Assembly: GCA_902532525.1 (NCBI GenBank)
Contig: CACAIK010000002.1
Coordinates: 62,001 to 126,000 of the forward strand
Direction: 5' to 3'
Length of the DNA: 64,000 nt
Source of the DNA: an uncultured Pelagibacteraceae bacterium
Lineage (GTDB): Bacteria; Pseudomonadota; Alphaproteobacteria; Pelagibacterales; Pelagibacteraceae
This document shows positions 61,786 through 64,000 of the stretch, in pieces. The notes under the pieces are model-generated. The model searched no databases and was not told the DNA's origin. It saw only the letters and a program-made list of their open reading frames with translations. The position numbers were made by a program, and so were the translations under genes. Every line of letters begins with the position of its first letter. The first letter of the stretch is position 1.

Positions 61786-62577
61786 ATGAGAAAAAATAAA
61801 GCCAAAGAAATAATTAAAAATGGCAAAGCTGTAATCAATGGTTGGTTACAAATTCCAAGTACTGTTTCGGCAGAAACAATGGCTCAACAAGGATGGGATT
61901 CATTAACAATTGATATGCAACACGGGCTCGTTGATTACACGAATGCAATGCCAATGATGCAAGTGATTTCAGCGACTGAAGTCGTGCCTTTGGCAAGAGT
62001 TAATTGGAATGAACCTGGTCAAATTATGAAAATTTTAGATGCCGGATGTTATGGAATCATTTGCCCAATGGTAAGTAATCGAAATGAAGCAGAAAGATTT
62101 GTTCAAGCATGTAAATATCCACCAGATGGATATAGAAGTTTCGGTCCAATGAGAGGGTTAATCTATGGAGGACCTGATTATGGAGATCATGCAAACGATG
62201 AAATATTAAAAATGGCTATGATTGAAACTAAAGAAGCTTTAGAAAATCTTGATGAAATTATGAGTACCCCAGGCCTTGATGGAATCTATATAGGGCCCGC
62301 TGATTTAAGTTTGGCTATAGGAGAAAAGCCTGGTTTTGACAAAGGTGAAGATACTAAAGCTTATTCAGAAATACTTAGAATATTAGAGCATGCAAAAAAA
62401 AATAATATATTTGCTGGAATTCATAACGGAAGCACTGACTATGCAAAAAAAATGATTGAAAAAGGTTTTCAATTTGTAACAGTTGGAGCAGACTCCAGAT
62501 TTATAAGTTCGGGTGCGAAAAATACAGTTGAAAATTTAAAAGGCACAGTGAAATCAGAATTATCTAAAGCCTATTAA
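61786..62577 (+). CDS. HpcH/HpaI-family aldolase
   Basis: A 263-aa class II, metal-dependent pyruvate aldolase. DSLTIDMQHGLVDYTNAM (catalytic His), PLARVNWNEPGQIMKILD, GCYGIICPMVSNRNEAERF and YIGPADLSLAIGEKP are family hallmarks. It cleaves 2-keto-3-deoxy sugar acids (as in rhamnonate/glucarate breakdown) or 4-hydroxy-2-ketoheptanedioate to pyruvate and an aldehyde. The co-transcribed ALDH and the FAH-family gene nearby fit a 2-keto-3-deoxy sugar acid route. Confidence 0.9.
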   Translation: MRKNKAKEIIKNGKAVINGWLQIPSTVSAETMAQQGWDSLTIDMQHGLVDYTNAMPMMQVISATEVVPLARVNWNEPGQIMKILDAGCYGIICPMVSNRNEAERFVQACKYPPDGYRSFGPMRGLIYGGPDYGDHANDEILKMAMIETKEALENLDEIMSTPGLDGIYIGPADLSLAIGEKPGFDKGEDTKAYSEILRILEHAKKNNIFAGIHNGSTDYAKKMIEKGFQFVTVGADSRFISSGAKNTVENLKGTVKSELSKAY

Positions 62578-62601
62578 TAAATAAAGTATAAACTTTTACT
62601 T

Positions 62602-63561
62602 ATGAAAAAAATCTTAATAATAGGATCGATACATAATCATGGTATTGATTTACTAAAAGGAAATAAAAAATTTGAATTTGAAGTTGTAGACAATACAGAT
62701 ACAGAATTTTTGAAAGATAAAATAAAAGACTGTGATGGAATAAGTATTAGAACATCTAAATTGTCAAAAGAAATTATAGACTCAGCTAAGAATTTAAAAG
62801 TGATATCTAGACATGGTGTAGGCTATGACAATATAGATCTTAAAGCAACCAAGCAAAACAATATCACATTAGCAATAACAGCTACAGCAAATGCTCAAGC
62901 TGTAGCAGAACATGTTTTATTCATGCTATTCAGCATTGCAAAAAGAAATAATATGTACAACGAGACTGTAAAAACTGGAAAGTTCAGTGATAGAACTAAG
63001 CTTCCTAAAACAATTGAGTTATGGAATAAAAGTATCTTAATTGCAGGTTTTGGTCGAATTGGAAAATGCTTACTTAAAAAATGTAAGGGTTTAGAAATGA
63101 ACATTTTTGTTTATGATCCTTTTGTCAGCGAAGAGGAAATTAAAAAAGTTGGTGGTACTAAAATTAATGATTTAAATGAGAGTTTAAATAAAATGGATGC
63201 AATTTCAATTCATATGCCTCTAAACGAAAATACAAAACATTTAATCAATTATGAAATGATAAAAAAAATGAAAAAAAATTGTATTTTAATTAATGCTGCA
63301 AGAGGTGGTATTATTAACGAGGAAGATCTTAATAAGGCATTAAATGAAGATTTAATTTTTGGTGCAGGGCTTGATGTTTTTGAAAAGGAGCCTCCATCTT
63401 TAGATAATCCATTGCTAAAAAATAAGAAAGCATTTTTAAGCCCTCATTCAGCAGTATTTACCGAAGAATGTTTGTCTAGAATGGGTATTGAAACAGTCCA
63501 AAATATTATTGATTTTTTTGACAATAAATTGGAAAAGTCAAAAATAGTAAAAATCTCATGA
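62602..63561 (+). CDS. D-isomer-specific 2-hydroxyacid dehydrogenase (SerA-like)
   Basis: A 319-aa dehydrogenase with Rossmann motif IAGFGRIGKCLLKK, catalytic Arg in NAARGGIINEEDL, Glu in DVFEKEPPS and His in LSPHSAVFTEECL. SRHGVGYDNIDLKATKQN is the substrate region of SerA/glyoxylate-reductase types. It lacks a C-terminal ACT domain, so a catabolic 2-hydroxyacid enzyme is more likely than phosphoglycerate dehydrogenase. The last gene overlaps it by 4 bp (ATGA). Confidence 0.87.
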   Translation: MKKILIIGSIHNHGIDLLKGNKKFEFEVVDNTDTEFLKDKIKDCDGISIRTSKLSKEIIDSAKNLKVISRHGVGYDNIDLKATKQNNITLAITATANAQAVAEHVLFMLFSIAKRNNMYNETVKTGKFSDRTKLPKTIELWNKSILIAGFGRIGKCLLKKCKGLEMNIFVYDPFVSEEEIKKVGGTKINDLNESLNKMDAISIHMPLNENTKHLINYEMIKKMKKNCILINAARGGIINEEDLNKALNEDLIFGAGLDVFEKEPPSLDNPLLKNKKAFLSPHSAVFTEECLSRMGIETVQNIIDFFDNKLEKSKIVKIS

Positions 63562-64000
63562 GCTTAAAATTAAAAAATTTTGGATTGTTAGAGTTTCTTA
63601 TCATTATATCAGCTGTTTATGTGGTAGGAATGTTGATATGGACAGCGAGTACAAGGCCTGAAGTTGAAGCTCGTGCAAATTTAGTAAAAGAAAATCATAA
63701 AAAAGTTGTCGATTTTATTAATGGCGAAATTAATAATTGTGGAAATAATGATGAAGGGAAGATAACAGTTTGGGGTGATCCATGTAATGCTGAATGGATA
63801 GCTGAAAAGGTTGTTAATCATATAAATGATAATCTTAAGATTGAAAATCCATTTTCAGATGACAATAAAGTTAAAACAGACCCTGACCCAAGAATAAAAG
63901 CAGAAGGAAAAGCTGGTCAGTCAGTTGAAATGGGAGTTATTTTTATAATGTCATCAAATTTTTTAGCAGAACCAGGATCAGAATGGATAGTTGGTACTTG
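63558..64000 (+). CDS. membrane-anchored protein of unknown function (3' end cut)
   Basis: An open frame from the ATG at 63558, overlapping the preceding stop by 4 bp (ATGA), and running off the window after about 147 residues. The start MSLKLKNFGLLEFLIIISAV plus YVVGMLIWTA is a single N-terminal membrane helix, then a soluble, cysteine-containing part (NNCGNNDEG, VWGDPCNAEWIAEK). The G-LLE arrangement before the helix recalls type IV prepilins, but the Glu is at +3 after the Gly, not +5, so it is not a convincing pilin. Not in the ORF track because it is incomplete. I do not recognise it. Confidence 0.7.
   Translation, partial: MSLKLKNFGLLEFLIIISAVYVVGMLIWTASTRPEVEARANLVKENHKKVVDFINGEINNCGNNDEGKITVWGDPCNAEWIAEKVVNHINDNLKIENPFSDDNKVKTDPDPRIKAEGKAGQSVEMGVIFIMSSNFLAEPGSEWIVGT

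Noticed and set aside
63558-63620. Type IV prepilin-like N-terminus
   Set aside because: The glutamate is at +3 after the glycine rather than +5, and the following sequence lacks pilin features.
1-64000. Search by eye for tRNA, rRNA, CRISPR repeats, insertion sequences and phage genes
   Set aside because: None seen. The longest gap between genes is about 170 bp, leaving little room, but a tRNA scan was not possible.

Overview
The window looks like a piece of a streamlined, very AT-rich marine alphaproteobacterial genome, most likely SAR11 (Pelagibacterales). The basis is extreme A+T bias, Lys/Ile/Asn-rich proteins, gene gaps that are mostly 0-100 bp with many 1-8 bp overlaps, a high density of ABC/TRAP importers, and small-molecule catabolism (sulfonates, sugars/inositol). 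No window-wide search was possible, so the taxon is an inference. No stretch over 300 bp lacks a gene. I saw no rRNA, tRNA, CRISPR, insertion sequence or phage gene.

Region 1 (1-11440), sulfonate island. A probable taurine:pyruvate aminotransferase and an alanine dehydrogenase (cut by the window edge) run leftward, divergent from tauABC. TauC carries a long N-terminal extension. An Ldh2-family dehydrogenase, a small membrane protein, a regulator with an internally duplicated DNA-binding unit, a bile-acid-symporter-family carrier, a phosphate acetyltransferase and an HpsN-type sulfopropanediol dehydrogenase follow. Together they suggest taurine and DHPS use, but the desulfonating enzymes (Xsc, SuyAB) are not in the window.

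Region 2 (11454-19511), uncharacterised catabolic and uptake cluster. It holds a tandem SnoaL-like protein divergent from a bicupin, a second tandem SnoaL protein and a MetE-like methyltransferase. These are followed by a family-1-type ABC importer without its own ATPase and a HAD protein whose catalytic aspartates are replaced. This is the best candidate for an undescribed pathway.

Region 3 (19501-30538), mixed. It contains LysE-type and MFS exporters, an Asp/Glu racemase family protein, a methyltransferase, a 1-Cys peroxiredoxin, a persulfide dioxygenase, and cysE-cysK. A dense run of small fold-type proteins (SnoaL, secreted cupin, ferredoxin-like, DUF1330) ends in a DsbA-fold isomerase. 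A pair of SMR-like transporters lacking the usual membrane glutamate and an EamA transporter close the region.

Region 4 (30614-44930), two more uptake systems. A TRAP transporter sits with a PEP-mutase/isocitrate-lyase family enzyme and a 3-hydroxyisobutyrate-dehydrogenase-like enzyme. A peptide-type ABC importer reads leftward with AhpD-like and DUF924 genes. A glutamine amidotransferase, an inositol-phosphatase-family enzyme, a gamma-butyrobetaine-hydroxylase-like enzyme, a flavodoxin-fold reductase and CcdA follow.

Region 5 (45641-64000), sugar/inositol block. PEP carboxylase ends a long leftward run that begins with iolD and includes a Gfo/Idh enzyme, a ribose/fructose-type ABC importer, FucU/RbsD, ribokinase, an aldo-keto reductase, a ROK kinase, a reductase and a FAH-family enzyme. 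A rightward operon encodes an aldehyde dehydrogenase, an HpaI-type aldolase, a 2-hydroxyacid dehydrogenase and a partial membrane-anchored protein of unknown function.

A pattern runs through the window: all five genes for periplasmic binding proteins are followed, 11-22 nt after the stop codon, by a strong stem-loop of unrelated sequence. In four of the five this separates the binding protein from its downstream transporter genes.
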